The notes beneath the pieces were generated by a model. That model worked only from the letters and a program-made list of their open reading frames with translations. It had not been told where the DNA came from and made no database searches. A DNA stretch of 64,000 nucleotides from CALECP01 sp964389925 (GTDB lineage: Bacteria; Chloroflexota; Anaerolineae; Promineifilales; Promineifilaceae): the NCBI GenBank assembly GCA_964389925.1, contig CAYMGE010000019.1:1-64000 (forward strand). The letters run 5' to 3'. The translations under genes and the position numbers were made by a program. Of the stretch, positions 10,201-18,200 are shown one piece after another (the first letter of the stretch is position 1; the number at the start of each line of letters is the position of its first letter).

Positions 10201-10491
10201 CGCAGCTATGACACGACACTCGGCCGATTCAAAAAAGGCGCATTTCACCTAGCGATGCAGGCGAATGTTCCCATCGTTCCAATTATCATTCGTGATGCCC
10301 ACAGCGTTCTGCCACGCGGCTCGGCGTTGGTGCGCTCAAGTGCGGTTGAGGTGCGCGTGTTGCCACCAATTGATGTCTCGCAATGGCGTGCTAGCGAGCT
10401 AAATGAGCGCATTGATGAGGTGCGAATGCTATTTTTGGAAGCGTTGGGGCAAATGCCAGATGAGGAACTTATTGAGGTGATTGAAGCGTGA
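7243..10491 (+). CDS. PlsB-like acyltransferase - HAD phosphatase - PlsC acyltransferase fusion
   Basis: A 1082-residue phospholipid-synthesis protein with three parts. The N-terminal part (about 70-320) has the acyltransferase box H97-x4-D102 (THKTYID) and GTRSRTGKL, as in glycerol-3-phosphate acyltransferase PlsB, followed by the PlsB-like helical region to about 560. The middle part (about 620-830) is a HAD-IB phosphatase-like domain: D623 and D625 in FDLDRTLIDGF, then IISAATPYQVEPVARDLG. The C-terminal part (about 890-1080) is PlsC-like, with NHQSNAD (H912, D917) and APEGTRSYDT. Together these could make phosphatidic acid from glycerol 3-phosphate on one chain. The HAD part may hydrolyse a phosphate or be structural. 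The stop overlaps the next gene (GTGA), so they are translationally coupled. Confidence 0.88.
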   Translation: MSSENIQKLLNNPDFQETLAEIAGNKNVALPKIEKEARGYLKELYTEHAPLADMVAVQMAEYVLGRGYETTIDANDDEMRRLARLMRKSSVAFVMTHKTYIDMFVLTVVLARYGLPIPYIFSGINMAFAGLGQLGRKVGSIFIRRSFKDNDVYKATLKHFISSVIGNRQHFMWAIEGTRSRTGKLVWPKMGILKYVAEAQTPQKPVAFVPVSIVYDLIPDVDQMTKEGRGAEKSAESLAWFLNYVRKMGQDMGKISIRFGEPVDMGEAANDPTVNLVRGTADSALPRFALELAYQINRITPVTTASLVCATLLSRYAATKTVLSQDIANLMALIESHKADALVDREKSLGSSLQNALNLLVKGEIIQQQGRGAQAKYAIIPDNYLSAVYYSNMAVHHLVNRAFIELSVAKLAESAFDDTQFAFWQEIMALRDLFKFEFFYSRRAIFSDEIEADLKLFHENWQTGTLDPLGDQQILVAPALLSPYVEAYQVVAQALKGWQGEFDANECLKVCMALGEEMHWQGRVRRREAVSKPFLLNGIRLAKHRNLIPDENDHRREQIDAFIDQLDHVSERILQLQALILEQRTDRVAIPIGREIVPGSRLDAVAKEVLEDEKGAHIGAFFDLDRTLIDGFSAQQFVQTRLLSGQATSREIIAQLSGIIVYAIGNRNFAALAATGTRGVNGIEERVFLEVGEEVYLKYLTNAIFPESRALVAAHLSQGHTVAIISAATPYQVEPVARDLGIEHVIATRMEVENGKFTGRLIEPPSWGEGKAFYARQLAEKHNLDLSKSYFYTDSVEDMALLEIVGKPRPLNPDTKLSAVAFQHNWPIYRFTDEERPNILNLLRTGLLAGSMIPAAMGGIVSGTLNLSRTDGVNTMTALLGDLATRLAGIEVVLKGEENLWAERPAVFIFNHQSNADMFILTKILRKDVRAVAKKELLYSPVGPLFMIAGVIFIDRGNREKAIEAMKPAVTALQNGTSIVIAPEGTRSYDTTLGRFKKGAFHLAMQANVPIVPIIIRDAHSVLPRGSALVRSSAVEVRVLPPIDVSQWRASELNERIDEVRMLFLEALGQMPDEELIEVIEA

Positions 10492-10979
10492 TAACAATCA
10501 GACAACTGACTTTCCTATTTTTATATTGCTTGTTTTTTTCTGCGCTAACGGTCAACGCGCAGGAGGCGGTGACGGCCGATCAAATCAACGAGGTTGCATC
10601 TGGGCTTTACTGCCCCGTCTGCGAGAGCGAACCGCTCGACACGTGCGGTACACAGGCGTGTATCGACTGGCGCGAAGAGATCGGCGACCAGCTCGCAGCG
10701 GGACGTACTCAGCAAGAAATTTACGATAGCTTTGTCGCTCGCTATGGGCCGGGGGTTTTAGCACAACCGCCGACACAGGGCTTTTCGCTCGTTTTGTGGC
10801 TGGGCTTGCCGCTCATTCTACTCGTCGGCGGCTACTTTTTTGTGAACTACATGCGCGATTTGCGAACGACTGCGCCATCTCTGCCAACCGAAATAAAGCC
10901 GAAAGATAATCAGAATGGCTATCGGCCGCCATCAAACGACGACTACCTACGACAAATCGAACAGGAGCTAGGCGAATGA
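10488..10979 (+). CDS. CcmH-like cytochrome c maturation protein
   Basis: A 163-residue secreted/membrane protein. An N-terminal signal segment (LTFLFLYCLFFSALTVNAQ) precedes the CcmH core GLYCPVCESEPLDTCGT, in which the family CxxC is kept but the usual Arg before it is Tyr. The ADQINEVASGLYCPVC region and the IYDSFVARYGPGVL helix are typical. A second membrane helix (LVLWLGLPLILLVGGYFFV) and a short cytoplasmic tail follow. CcmH/CcdA-type proteins keep apocytochrome cysteines reduced for heme ligation outside the membrane. No other ccm gene is nearby. GTG start overlapping the previous stop; its own stop overlaps the next start (ATGA). Confidence 0.82.
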   Translation: MITIRQLTFLFLYCLFFSALTVNAQEAVTADQINEVASGLYCPVCESEPLDTCGTQACIDWREEIGDQLAAGRTQQEIYDSFVARYGPGVLAQPPTQGFSLVLWLGLPLILLVGGYFFVNYMRDLRTTAPSLPTEIKPKDNQNGYRPPSNDDYLRQIEQELGE

Positions 10980-11671
10980 TACGCTTTGACATGATCGCAT
11001 TTGATGCGGATGATACGCTTTGGCATGAGGAGCGCAAATTTATCGATGCAGAGGAGAAAATTGTTGGCCTGTTGAGCGCGTATCATTCGGCCGAGACAAT
11101 TCGTGAGCGTCTCCGTCACTATGATGTCGCCAACATTCAATTTTGGGGCTATGGTGTTAAAAGCTATGTGCTTTCCATGATCGAGGCGGCGATCACCATC
11201 ACGGAGGGGCGCGTGACGGGCGCAGAGATTCAGCAGTTGGTCGATCTCGGCCGTGACATGCTCGCCCACCCCATCGAGACATTTCCACACGTCGAGACAA
11301 CCCTCGCCAATCTCAACCGCACACACGACCTAATGCTCATCACCAAAGGGGATCTGCTCGATCAAGAGATGAAGCTGGCACGCTCAGGATTGGGCAAATA
11401 CTTTGAACACGTCGAAGTTGTCAGCAACAAGAAGCCCGCAAACTATCGGCGTATTTTGACACGTTACAACATCGAACCCAACCGTTTTATGATGATTGGG
11501 AACGCCATGCGTTCAGACATCAAACCCGTCGTCGAGATTGGCGGCAACGCGATCTACATCCCCGCCGGTCTCTCATGGGCGCATGAGCAGGCCGAGCTAG
11601 ACGCTGCTCATTTCGTCAAGCTCGACCATATCGGGCAGGTTCCTGCCTACATCAAACAGCTAGAAAGTTGA
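10976..11671 (+). CDS. HAD-superfamily hydrolase
   Basis: A 231-residue cytosolic hydrolase of the HAD superfamily. Motif I is DADDTLWHEE near residue 8, with a helical cap after it. Motif II is MLITKGD (T/S position), the conserved Lys is in VSNKKPANYRRIL, and motif III is MMIGNAMRSDIKPVVEIG. The arrangement fits a subfamily I phosphatase (phosphoglycolate or pyrimidine-nucleotidase-like), but the substrate cannot be read from sequence. It is the last gene of the three-gene overlapping operon 7243-11671, and its 3' end overlaps the convergent 90-aa gene by 12 bases. Confidence 0.85.
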   Translation: MIRFDMIAFDADDTLWHEERKFIDAEEKIVGLLSAYHSAETIRERLRHYDVANIQFWGYGVKSYVLSMIEAAITITEGRVTGAEIQQLVDLGRDMLAHPIETFPHVETTLANLNRTHDLMLITKGDLLDQEMKLARSGLGKYFEHVEVVSNKKPANYRRILTRYNIEPNRFMMIGNAMRSDIKPVVEIGGNAIYIPAGLSWAHEQAELDAAHFVKLDHIGQVPAYIKQLES

Positions 11672-11932
11672 TGTTTTGCGCTTGAAGACGCAGAAGTAGT
11701 GCCGTCCCCACTTCATCGCGCTTGCATCTGGTCGCACAACGTCGTGGTTGCGGCCGATGCTGACCGGATCCATCACGATCAGTTCCCATCCCTTCGCCCC
11801 AAACTCATTGAGTTCGGGGATCAAAAAGTAGGGTGAGAATTTTGGATGGTTGCCGGGCGGGATTTCGGCCGAGTTCATCACCCCATTCACATTTGCCTCA
11901 ATAAACGTTGTAAAGTATTCCCATTTATCCAT
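11660..11932 (-). CDS. DUF4177-like small protein
   Basis: A 90-residue protein beginning MDKWEYFTTFIEANV, with the middle motif LNEFGAKGWELIVMDPV and ending in YFCVFKRK. The pattern WEY...LNxxGxxGWELV...FxFKR is that of small DUF4177-type proteins, which have no assigned function. No signal peptide or membrane helix. It is convergent with the HAD gene and shares its last bases with it. It is divergent from the alpha/beta hydrolase, so a promoter for it probably lies in 11933-11990. Confidence 0.65.
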   Translation of the reverse strand: MDKWEYFTTFIEANVNGVMNSAEIPPGNHPKFSPYFLIPELNEFGAKGWELIVMDPVSIGRNHDVVRPDASAMKWGRHYFCVFKRKTSTF

Positions 11933-11991
11933 GTTTTCCTCAGATTCGCGCTCGTCCGCCGCGTTTGCGTCGTGCGCGTATTAAATTCTCT

Positions 11992-12018
11992 GCTTATCAG
12001 ATGATAAGCCGTTATAAT
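11992..12018 (+). promoter_or_regulatory. Promoter with a perfect 18-bp operator-like palindrome
   Basis: GCTTATCA-GA-TGATAAGC (11992-12009) is a perfect palindrome with 8-bp arms. It ends three bases before the -10 box TATAAT (12013-12018), where the -35 contacts and spacer would be. A repressor bound here would block the promoter of the alpha/beta hydrolase. The regulator is unknown; none is encoded next to it. Confidence 0.6.
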
Positions 12019-12043
12019 TGTCAACTACAAAATGGAGATTTTA

Positions 12044-12838
12044 ATGCCCACACTACATACAAACGGCATCGACATTCACTATCAAACTTACGGCAGCGGC
12101 AATGAGACAATTGTCTTTTCACACGGCTATCTAATGAGTCACAAGATGTTTGACGCGCAAATTGCTGCACTTAAATCAAGTTATCGCATCATTGCCTATG
12201 ACCATCGTGGTCACGGTGGTAGTGAGCAAGTCACCAGCAAGTATGGAATGTATGATATTGTAGATGATGCCATCGGTGTGATCGAAAATCTAGCAGGAGA
12301 ATCCGTACATTTTATGGGGATGTCCACAGGGGGCTATGTCGCTGTGCGCCTGATGGTTAAACGACCTGACCTGCTAAAGTCGGTTGTCCTGATAGACACT
12401 GCCGGCGGCGACGAACCAAAAGCAGCCCTGCGTCAGTACAATGTGTTGTTGTTCTTAGTTCGTTGGTTTGGTATTCGCTCTGTTTATGATAGAGCGATTC
12501 AGCTTTTGATGGGCGAAAAGTTTCGCACTGATCCTGCCCGCGCTGACGAATATAACAAATGGAAACAGTACATTCTCTCGCTCAATCACAAGGCGATTGC
12601 ACAATTTGGGAAGGCGATATTCGGCCGAGATTCCGTTCTCGATCAGCTAAAAGGCAATACCATTCCCGCCCTCATCATTGTTGGCGAAGAAGACCTGCCA
12701 ACGCCTGTCGCCAAAGCTGAAAAGCTGCACGCTGTGCTTGCCAATTCCCAACTCGCCACAATCCCCAACGCGGGACACACCTCCCCCGTCGAAGAACCCA
12801 CTGCTGTCACGGCAGCCATCCACAACTTCATGAAGTAG
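12044..12838 (+). CDS. Alpha/beta-fold hydrolase
   Basis: A 264-residue serine hydrolase. Family signatures are HG in FSHGYLMSH (oxyanion hole), YDHRGHGGS, the nucleophile elbow GMSTGG, the acidic residue in VVGEEDLPTP and the His in NAGHTSPVEEP. This is the usual size for the epoxide-hydrolase/carboxylesterase-like group; the substrate is unknown. I choose ATG 12044 because GGAG at 12034-12037 is a good ribosome binding site for it; ATG 12032 in the same frame would add four residues. A possible operon continues with the SDR at 12882 (43 bp gap) and the histidine phosphatase. Confidence 0.88.
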   Translation: MPTLHTNGIDIHYQTYGSGNETIVFSHGYLMSHKMFDAQIAALKSSYRIIAYDHRGHGGSEQVTSKYGMYDIVDDAIGVIENLAGESVHFMGMSTGGYVAVRLMVKRPDLLKSVVLIDTAGGDEPKAALRQYNVLLFLVRWFGIRSVYDRAIQLLMGEKFRTDPARADEYNKWKQYILSLNHKAIAQFGKAIFGRDSVLDQLKGNTIPALIIVGEEDLPTPVAKAEKLHAVLANSQLATIPNAGHTSPVEEPTAVTAAIHNFMK

Positions 12839-12881
12839 AACGGGCGTTAGTCTGTTCATCACAGGTTTAAGGAAAAACATT

Positions 12882-13646
12882 ATGCAAAATCTATTTCGCC
12901 TAGATGGAAAAATCGCGCTCGTCACAGGAGCCAGCAAAGGCATCGGTGAAGCGATGGCACGTGCGCTCGCTGCGTATGGCGCAAAAGTCGTCGTCAGCAG
13001 CCGCAATCAAGAGGCGGTCGATGCAGTCGCCGCGTCGATTGTTGAAGATGGCGGCGACGCAATCGGTATCGCTGCCAAGATCGGCAAATACCCCGAAACC
13101 CATGATGTCGTCGATAAAACAATCGAACAGTACGGTGGGATCGACATCATCATCAACAACGCCGCTGTCAATCCAATTTTTGGGCCTGTCGAGACAACGG
13201 ATGCACGCGCCACAAACAAAATTGTCGAAGTGAACCTACAAGGCTGCTTGGAAGTTGCCAAGCGTGCCTTGCCAACGATGCGGGAGCGCGGTGGGGGGTC
13301 AATCATCAACATCGCCAGCATTGGGGGTGTCAAACCAGAAGCGATGATTAGCATGTACTCGGCGCAAAAGGCCGCGCTCATCAGCATTTCGCAGAGTATG
13401 GCAATCGACTGGGGCAAATACAACATTCGCGTGAACGCCGTCTGTCCCGGCCTTATTAAGACAAAGTTTAGCTCTGCCCTTTGGGAAAATGAAAAGATCA
13501 CCAAACGCTTTTTGCGGCGGGTTCCACTCGGCCGATTGGGTGAATCGGAAGACCTAGCAGGCATCGCTGTCTTCCTCTGCTCTGATGCAGGAGCCTATTG
13601 CACCGGCGGCGTTTACACAGTTGATGGCGGCTATCTTGCTATGTAA
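12882..13646 (+). CDS. Short-chain dehydrogenase/reductase
   Basis: A 254-residue classical SDR. The NAD(P) motif TGASKGIGEAMA is near residue 14, NNAA near 90, the catalytic Ser in NIASIGG, and YSAQK holds the Tyr and Lys. The C-terminal CPGLIKT and the end GAYCTGGVYTVDGGY are typical of the FabG/glucose-dehydrogenase-like group. SSRN after the second strand favours NADP. It probably oxidises or reduces a hydroxy/keto group of a small acid or CoA ester; with an acyl-CoA dehydrogenase downstream at 14524, fatty or branched acid breakdown is a fair guess, no more. Confidence 0.88.
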   Translation: MQNLFRLDGKIALVTGASKGIGEAMARALAAYGAKVVVSSRNQEAVDAVAASIVEDGGDAIGIAAKIGKYPETHDVVDKTIEQYGGIDIIINNAAVNPIFGPVETTDARATNKIVEVNLQGCLEVAKRALPTMRERGGGSIINIASIGGVKPEAMISMYSAQKAALISISQSMAIDWGKYNIRVNAVCPGLIKTKFSSALWENEKITKRFLRRVPLGRLGESEDLAGIAVFLCSDAGAYCTGGVYTVDGGYLAM

Positions 13647-13663
13647 ATTGCCAGACGAACATT

Positions 13664-14365
13664 ATGAGCAAACTTTATTTGGTTCGGCATGGACAAGCGT
13701 CGTTCATGAGCGACGATTACGATAGATTATCACCAATTGGCAAGCAGCAAAGCATATTATTGGGCGACTATTGGGGCAAGCGCGGCAAGCAATTTCAGCG
13801 CGTCTATGTTGGGCCGCTGCGTCGCCATCAGCAAACGTTTACCGCATTTGCCACAGGCTATGAAGCACACGGGTTGCGGATGCCAAAACCAACCGTTCTC
13901 GATGAATTTGCTGAACATCGCGGTTTTTCGATGACGCGCCTACTATTGCCAACGCTGGCTCAAAGCGATGAGTACGTCGCGCAACATTACAACGACGGTC
14001 AGATGGAACCACGTATCTATCTCGCCGTCTTTCGTCATGTTATGCTCAAGTGGGCTGCTGGCGAGGTTGGGCATGACGATTTTGAGACGTGGCAAGCATT
14101 TCGGGCGACGGTCAATCGTGGTGTTGAGATGGTAAAAGCGCAGACAGGGCGAGGGCAGACATCGGCCGTTTTTACATCGGGCGGGACGATCTCGGCCGCT
14201 GTCGGCTACGCCCTAGACCTCAGCGATGCCAAGGCGATCACGCTCAACTGGGTCGTCCGCAACAGTGCCTATGCCGAATTTTCATTCCGCGATGACGAGT
14301 TTTCCCTGACCGAGTTTAATGCCATTCCCCATATTGAAGATGAAAAATTGCATACTTATGTATAG
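13664..14365 (+). CDS. Histidine phosphatase family protein
   Basis: A 233-residue protein starting MSKLYLVRHGQAS, the RHG motif with the phospho-accepting His. VGPLRRHQQTFTAF supplies the second conserved Arg, and FTSGGTISAAVGYAL replaces the usual SHG block, which is odd: the second catalytic His of the family appears to be missing there. It may be a divergent phosphatase or a binding protein. It follows the SDR by 17 bp, probably co-transcribed. Confidence 0.8.
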   Translation: MSKLYLVRHGQASFMSDDYDRLSPIGKQQSILLGDYWGKRGKQFQRVYVGPLRRHQQTFTAFATGYEAHGLRMPKPTVLDEFAEHRGFSMTRLLLPTLAQSDEYVAQHYNDGQMEPRIYLAVFRHVMLKWAAGEVGHDDFETWQAFRATVNRGVEMVKAQTGRGQTSAVFTSGGTISAAVGYALDLSDAKAITLNWVVRNSAYAEFSFRDDEFSLTEFNAIPHIEDEKLHTYV

Positions 14366-14403
14366 TCATTCTATGTGAAGAGATGGATAGTTGTCTTGAT
14401 AGG

Positions 14404-14444
14404 TATAATAGAATGTTAGTGTCGGCAAGCGGTTGTTGCTTGCC
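14404..14444 (+). promoter_or_regulatory. Promoter and leader hairpin of the acyl-CoA dehydrogenase
   Basis: TATAAT (14404-14409) is a good -10 box. A perfect hairpin, GGCAAGC-GGTTGTT-GCTTGCC (14424-14444), follows in the leader, which then runs some 80 bases to ATG 14524 with further short inverted words. There is no match to a riboswitch I know. Confidence 0.4.
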
Positions 14445-14523
14445 AAAATTTATGTGAGGAGTGCGTGTTTGAGGACGCGCTGGAAGTCGCGCTTAAGAGC
14501 GTGAGCTGCTCACCAGAGAAATA

Positions 14524-15720
14524 ATGAAAACGAAAGAACTAGAACAACTGTTGAGTGATGTCCGTGAGTTTGTCGTGCAAGAGTTGGTTCCGCTTGAGCC
14601 ACAGCTATTGCAGGAGGGTTGGGAAGCCGTTTTGCCCATGCTGCGCGAAAAACGTGAGATGGTCAAATCACAAGGCTGGTGGTTGCCGCAGATGTCAAAA
14701 GATGTGGGCGGGTTAGGGTTGAGCGTGGAGGAATTCGGCCGCATGTCCGAAATCCTCGCATGGTCGCCGACAGGCCACTACTGTTTTAATGCCCAAGCCC
14801 CTGACGCTGGCAACATGGAAATTTTGCATCAATATGGCACGGCCGAACAAAAAGCACAGTTTTTACAACCGCTCGCCAATGGCGAAACGCGCAGTTGCTT
14901 CTCGATGACAGAGCCTGAACATGCCGGCTCGAATCCGACCATTATGAGTACAACGGCCGTCAAAGAGGGCGGTTCTTGGATCATTGATGGACATAAGTGG
15001 TTTACGTCGGCGGCCGATGGTGCAGCATTTGCAATTGTCATGGCGGTCACAAAGCCACACGCCGAAAAAATATACAATCGCGCCAGCATGATTATCGTGC
15101 CGACGGATGCGGAGGGATTTAATCACGTTCGTCGCATCAAAATTATGGGAGAGGCAGGCGAAGATTGGGCGAGTCACAGCGAAATTCGCTATGAAGAGTG
15201 TCAAGTGCCGCTCGACAACTTACTCGGTGGCGATGGTGAAGGATTTGTGATCGCGCAGCAGCGGCTGGGACCCGGCCGAATTCATCACTGTATGCGCTTC
15301 ATCGGCATGGCAGAGCGGTCTCTACACCTGCTCTGTCAACGTGCAGCATCGCGCGAGCTTTCTCCCGGCGTGCCACTTGGCTCCAAGCAAACGATCCAAA
15401 ATTGGATTGCCGATTCGCGTGCTGAAATCAACGCATCGCGTCTGCTCGTGCTAGATGCCGCCCGCAAAATTGACAGTGTTGGCACAAAGGCGGCGCGTAA
15501 TGACATCTCGATCATCAAATTTTACACGGCAAATATGCTCATGAACGTCGTGGATCGTGCGATTCAGGCGCATGGCGCGTTGGGTGTGACGGATGATACG
15601 GTGCTGTCATGGTTCTATCGCCACGAGCGCGGCGCACGTATCTATGATGGGGCCGATGAGGTACATCGGCGCGTCGTCGCTCGCAATGAGCTAAAACCGT
15701 TTGGTTTGAAAGTACGCTAA
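14524..15720 (+). CDS. Acyl-CoA dehydrogenase family protein
   Basis: A 398-residue flavoprotein for alpha,beta-dehydrogenation of an acyl-CoA. Seen are CFSMTEPEHAGSNPT (flavin and substrate contact), the middle beta domain ending in the DNLLGGDGEGF turn, RLGPGRIHHCMRFIGMAERSL, and the C-terminal RIYDGADEVHRRVVAR, whose Glu corresponds to the catalytic base region of many members. It is closest in style to the ACAD10/11-like branch. Electrons would go to an electron-transfer flavoprotein, not encoded here. A terminator shared with the convergent flotillin gene follows. Confidence 0.9.
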   Translation: MKTKELEQLLSDVREFVVQELVPLEPQLLQEGWEAVLPMLREKREMVKSQGWWLPQMSKDVGGLGLSVEEFGRMSEILAWSPTGHYCFNAQAPDAGNMEILHQYGTAEQKAQFLQPLANGETRSCFSMTEPEHAGSNPTIMSTTAVKEGGSWIIDGHKWFTSAADGAAFAIVMAVTKPHAEKIYNRASMIIVPTDAEGFNHVRRIKIMGEAGEDWASHSEIRYEECQVPLDNLLGGDGEGFVIAQQRLGPGRIHHCMRFIGMAERSLHLLCQRAASRELSPGVPLGSKQTIQNWIADSRAEINASRLLVLDAARKIDSVGTKAARNDISIIKFYTANMLMNVVDRAIQAHGALGVTDDTVLSWFYRHERGARIYDGADEVHRRVVARNELKPFGLKVR

Positions 15721-15829
15721 CACGATGTCTGCGTAAGACAGGCATCCTGCCTGTGTTACATGAGCCGCTACGTGGTCAAGAAAAAGACGACCTGTTGAGG
15801 CCGCCTTTGAAGAGATTGATTTTGAGAAG

Positions 15830-15863
15830 AACGAGATGCTGTGTAAACATCTCGTTTCTGTTT
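15830..15863. terminator. Bidirectional terminator between convergent genes
   Basis: AACGAGATG (15830-15838) pairs with CATCTCGTT (15848-15856), followed by TCTGTTT. It lies between the acyl-CoA dehydrogenase and the flotillin gene and can serve both strands. Confidence 0.65.
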
Positions 15864-17322
15864 AGCTGACTACCTCGATGTCTTCGACATGTCCATTTTT
15901 GCTAACGTTGTCAGTTTCGATAGCACCCTTAAGCGCGGGGAGGTTGGCAAGGGCTTTCATAATGTCAACGCCTGTCAACGCTTCGAGCGTGGCGGGAACT
16001 TGGGCAACCATACTCGTCACATCTTGTGTGATTTTGGAAGCACCCGCGCCACCTTCATTGCCATTGCTGACAATCACGATCTTGTCTGTCTTCGCCAATG
16101 GTTGGGCAATTGCATTTGCAACGGTGGGAAGGGCATCGATCAACTGCTGCATAATCGCGGCTTGTGTGTACTGTTCCCACGCCTCAGCCTTTTTGCGCGT
16201 TGCTTCCGCCTCGGCCAAACCTTGCTGGCGTAAAACTTCTGCTTGTGCAAGACCGCGTGCCTGTGCTGCGGCTGCCTCCGCCTCACCACGCGCTCGAATC
16301 GCGTCAGCTTCACCTTCTGCCTGAGCCTGAATCTGATAGCGTTGAGCATCGGCAATTTTGCGAACGCGATACTCTTCTGCTTCGGCCGGCTTGCGAATCG
16401 TCGCCTCAAGCTCCTGCTCACGACGGCGAACTTCCTGCGCCTCAACCTCGATCTGCTTCTGCTTACGAATGATGTCGATCTGAACCGCTTCTTCTTGAAC
16501 TTGCTGATTACTGACGTTTTCTTGCAGTTCGCGGGCTAATTCTGCCTCAACTTGCTTGCGATTGATTTCAGCCTGATATTCTGCTTTTTCAACCTGATAT
16601 TGTTTGTTGCTTTCGGCAATTTTTGTTTCGCTGATGAAACGAGCTGCCTCACTGCGCTGACGAGCTTCGGCCGATTTCTGCACAGACTCCGCCTCTGCCT
16701 CTGCCTCTGCAATGATCGCGTTGCGCTTGACTTGTGCAATACGGGGGCGGCCGAGTGCTTCGAGATACCCTTCCGCGTCGTTGACATCCTTGATGACGAA
16801 TGAAATGATCGACATACCCATGCTCGCCATGTCATCGCCCGACACTTCTTGCACACGCTGGGCGAACGTCTCGCGGTCACGATATAGCTCTTCGACAGTC
16901 AACGTGCCGAGAATCGCACGCAGATGACCAGCGAGGGTTTCATGGGCGATATTGCGGATTTCTTCGCGTGAGTAGCTCAAAAATTGAATCGATGCGGTGC
17001 GAATGCTGCTTGTATCACTACCAATTTTGACCTGCGCGACGCTATCGACGGTGACGGGAACGCCCTGCACCGTCGGCACATCTGGGGTTCGCACATCAAT
17101 CGTCATCAATTCGAGCGACAATCTATCGACGCGCTCCAAAACAGGCCAGACAAAGCTGCGCCCGCCCGTGACGATGCGAAAGGTGTTTTCGCCATCTCCA
17201 CGACCAGAGATGACTAACACCTCATTCGGCCCCACCTTGCGGACACGGCTTGCATAAACAACAAGCAGTGCGACAAGTACAAAGACGACAATTGCAATTC
17301 CAAGACCAATAATTTCCATCAT
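15862..17322 (-). CDS. Flotillin-like SPFH-domain protein
   Basis: A 486-residue membrane scaffold. One N-terminal hydrophobic segment (about 5-27) is followed by the SPFH/band-7 domain (about 30-190; VRKVGPNEVLVISGRG, ENTFRIVTGGRSFVWPVLERV). A very long Ala/Glu-rich coiled coil (about 200-390) follows with EAEAEAE and EVRRREQELEA patterns, then the flotillin C-terminus. Flotillins organise ordered membrane domains with an NfeD partner. Here the NfeD-like gene is directly upstream with 21 bp between, the classic yuaF-floT order, so they form one operon on the minus strand. Confidence 0.92.
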   Translation of the reverse strand: MMEIIGLGIAIVVFVLVALLVVYASRVRKVGPNEVLVISGRGDGENTFRIVTGGRSFVWPVLERVDRLSLELMTIDVRTPDVPTVQGVPVTVDSVAQVKIGSDTSSIRTASIQFLSYSREEIRNIAHETLAGHLRAILGTLTVEELYRDRETFAQRVQEVSGDDMASMGMSIISFVIKDVNDAEGYLEALGRPRIAQVKRNAIIAEAEAEAESVQKSAEARQRSEAARFISETKIAESNKQYQVEKAEYQAEINRKQVEAELARELQENVSNQQVQEEAVQIDIIRKQKQIEVEAQEVRRREQELEATIRKPAEAEEYRVRKIADAQRYQIQAQAEGEADAIRARGEAEAAAAQARGLAQAEVLRQQGLAEAEATRKKAEAWEQYTQAAIMQQLIDALPTVANAIAQPLAKTDKIVIVSNGNEGGAGASKITQDVTSMVAQVPATLEALTGVDIMKALANLPALKGAIETDNVSKNGHVEDIEVVS

Positions 17323-17343
17323 TATCTCCTGTGGGGCGAATAG

Positions 17344-17976
17344 CTATGATCCTTTGCTATTTGCCGCGGATTGTTTACTTTCTAGCTTTTTGAGTTCGGC
17401 CGATTTCCAATCGGTTGTGTCTAAATCGACAGGGCGAACAAATGCGACACGCCCTGCCACTTTTTCAATAATGACCGCTTCCCCTGTGCTGATTGGCTCC
17501 CCTGTGACTGAGCGTGCGCCCAGTTGGACGCGACCGCTACGGTTTTGATAGGCAATCACACCTTTGCCAGAGGCCGGAATAGTCGTGGTGACGTTTGCCG
17601 TGCGCCCCTCTCCATCTTCTTCAATCGAGAAATGGCTAGAGCGGCTGGGGGCCAATACCGTGATAAAAAATGCCTGTGCGCCAATGCCGACAAGGACCCC
17701 AAAGAGCGTTGCCCAAAGTAGGCTACCAATAGCGCCCATCCCTATCATCATGCGCGTGACGAGGCCTGTCAGCCCAAAGATCGAGCCGAACATCGCCAGT
17801 GCAAAGGGGCTAATGTTGATAAAGTCGATACCGTCTCCCTCAACATCGACATCAAAATCCAATATCTCCCCCAACTCTGCCCCCAACAGGCTTAACAAAG
17901 CAAACAGAAAGCTGATGCCTAGAACAATCGCGTAAGTAGTGTTGAGTGCGCCTGAGTTGAGTAATTCTGAAATCAT
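17344..17976 (-). CDS. NfeD/YuaF-like membrane protein
   Basis: A 210-residue partner of the flotillin. Three hydrophobic segments lie at about 15-35, 55-75 and 80-105, with an acidic loop (DFDVDVEGDGIDF) between the first two. A C-terminal OB-fold-like part (about 125-195) contains GKGVIAYQNRSGRVQLGARS and GEAVIIEKVAGRVAFVRPV, as in NfeD1b/YuaF. It is the first gene of the two-gene operon. Confidence 0.82.
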   Translation of the reverse strand: MISELLNSGALNTTYAIVLGISFLFALLSLLGAELGEILDFDVDVEGDGIDFINISPFALAMFGSIFGLTGLVTRMMIGMGAIGSLLWATLFGVLVGIGAQAFFITVLAPSRSSHFSIEEDGEGRTANVTTTIPASGKGVIAYQNRSGRVQLGARSVTGEPISTGEAVIIEKVAGRVAFVRPVDLDTTDWKSAELKKLESKQSAANSKGS

Positions 17977-17986
17977 AAATTTTTGA

Positions 17987-18017
17987 GATTTAGCAAATTT
18001 TTGAAATTTGCTAAATC
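17987..18017. repeat. Perfect 12-bp inverted repeat in the NfeD/zwf divergent region
   Basis: GATTTAGCAAAT and ATTTGCTAAATC flank TTTTTGA. It starts 11 bases upstream of the NfeD start codon on the minus strand. Its layout (word, TTTTTGAAA-like centre, complementary word) resembles the palindromes at 49073 and 53421. It is probably a leader hairpin or operator. Confidence 0.5.
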
Positions 18018-18200
18018 CGGTTGTTATTTGTTGGATTTCTATTATAGCCGATTATGACTGATTTTTACGCTTGAAACTATGCGGAATATCCTCACATTTG
18101 GTCAGATACAACAACTTTATCAGAAGGCAGAGGTAAGTATGTACTGTCTGATGTCATCCGTTATGATGAGATAAACAGCAAACATCGCGGAGGCAAATAG

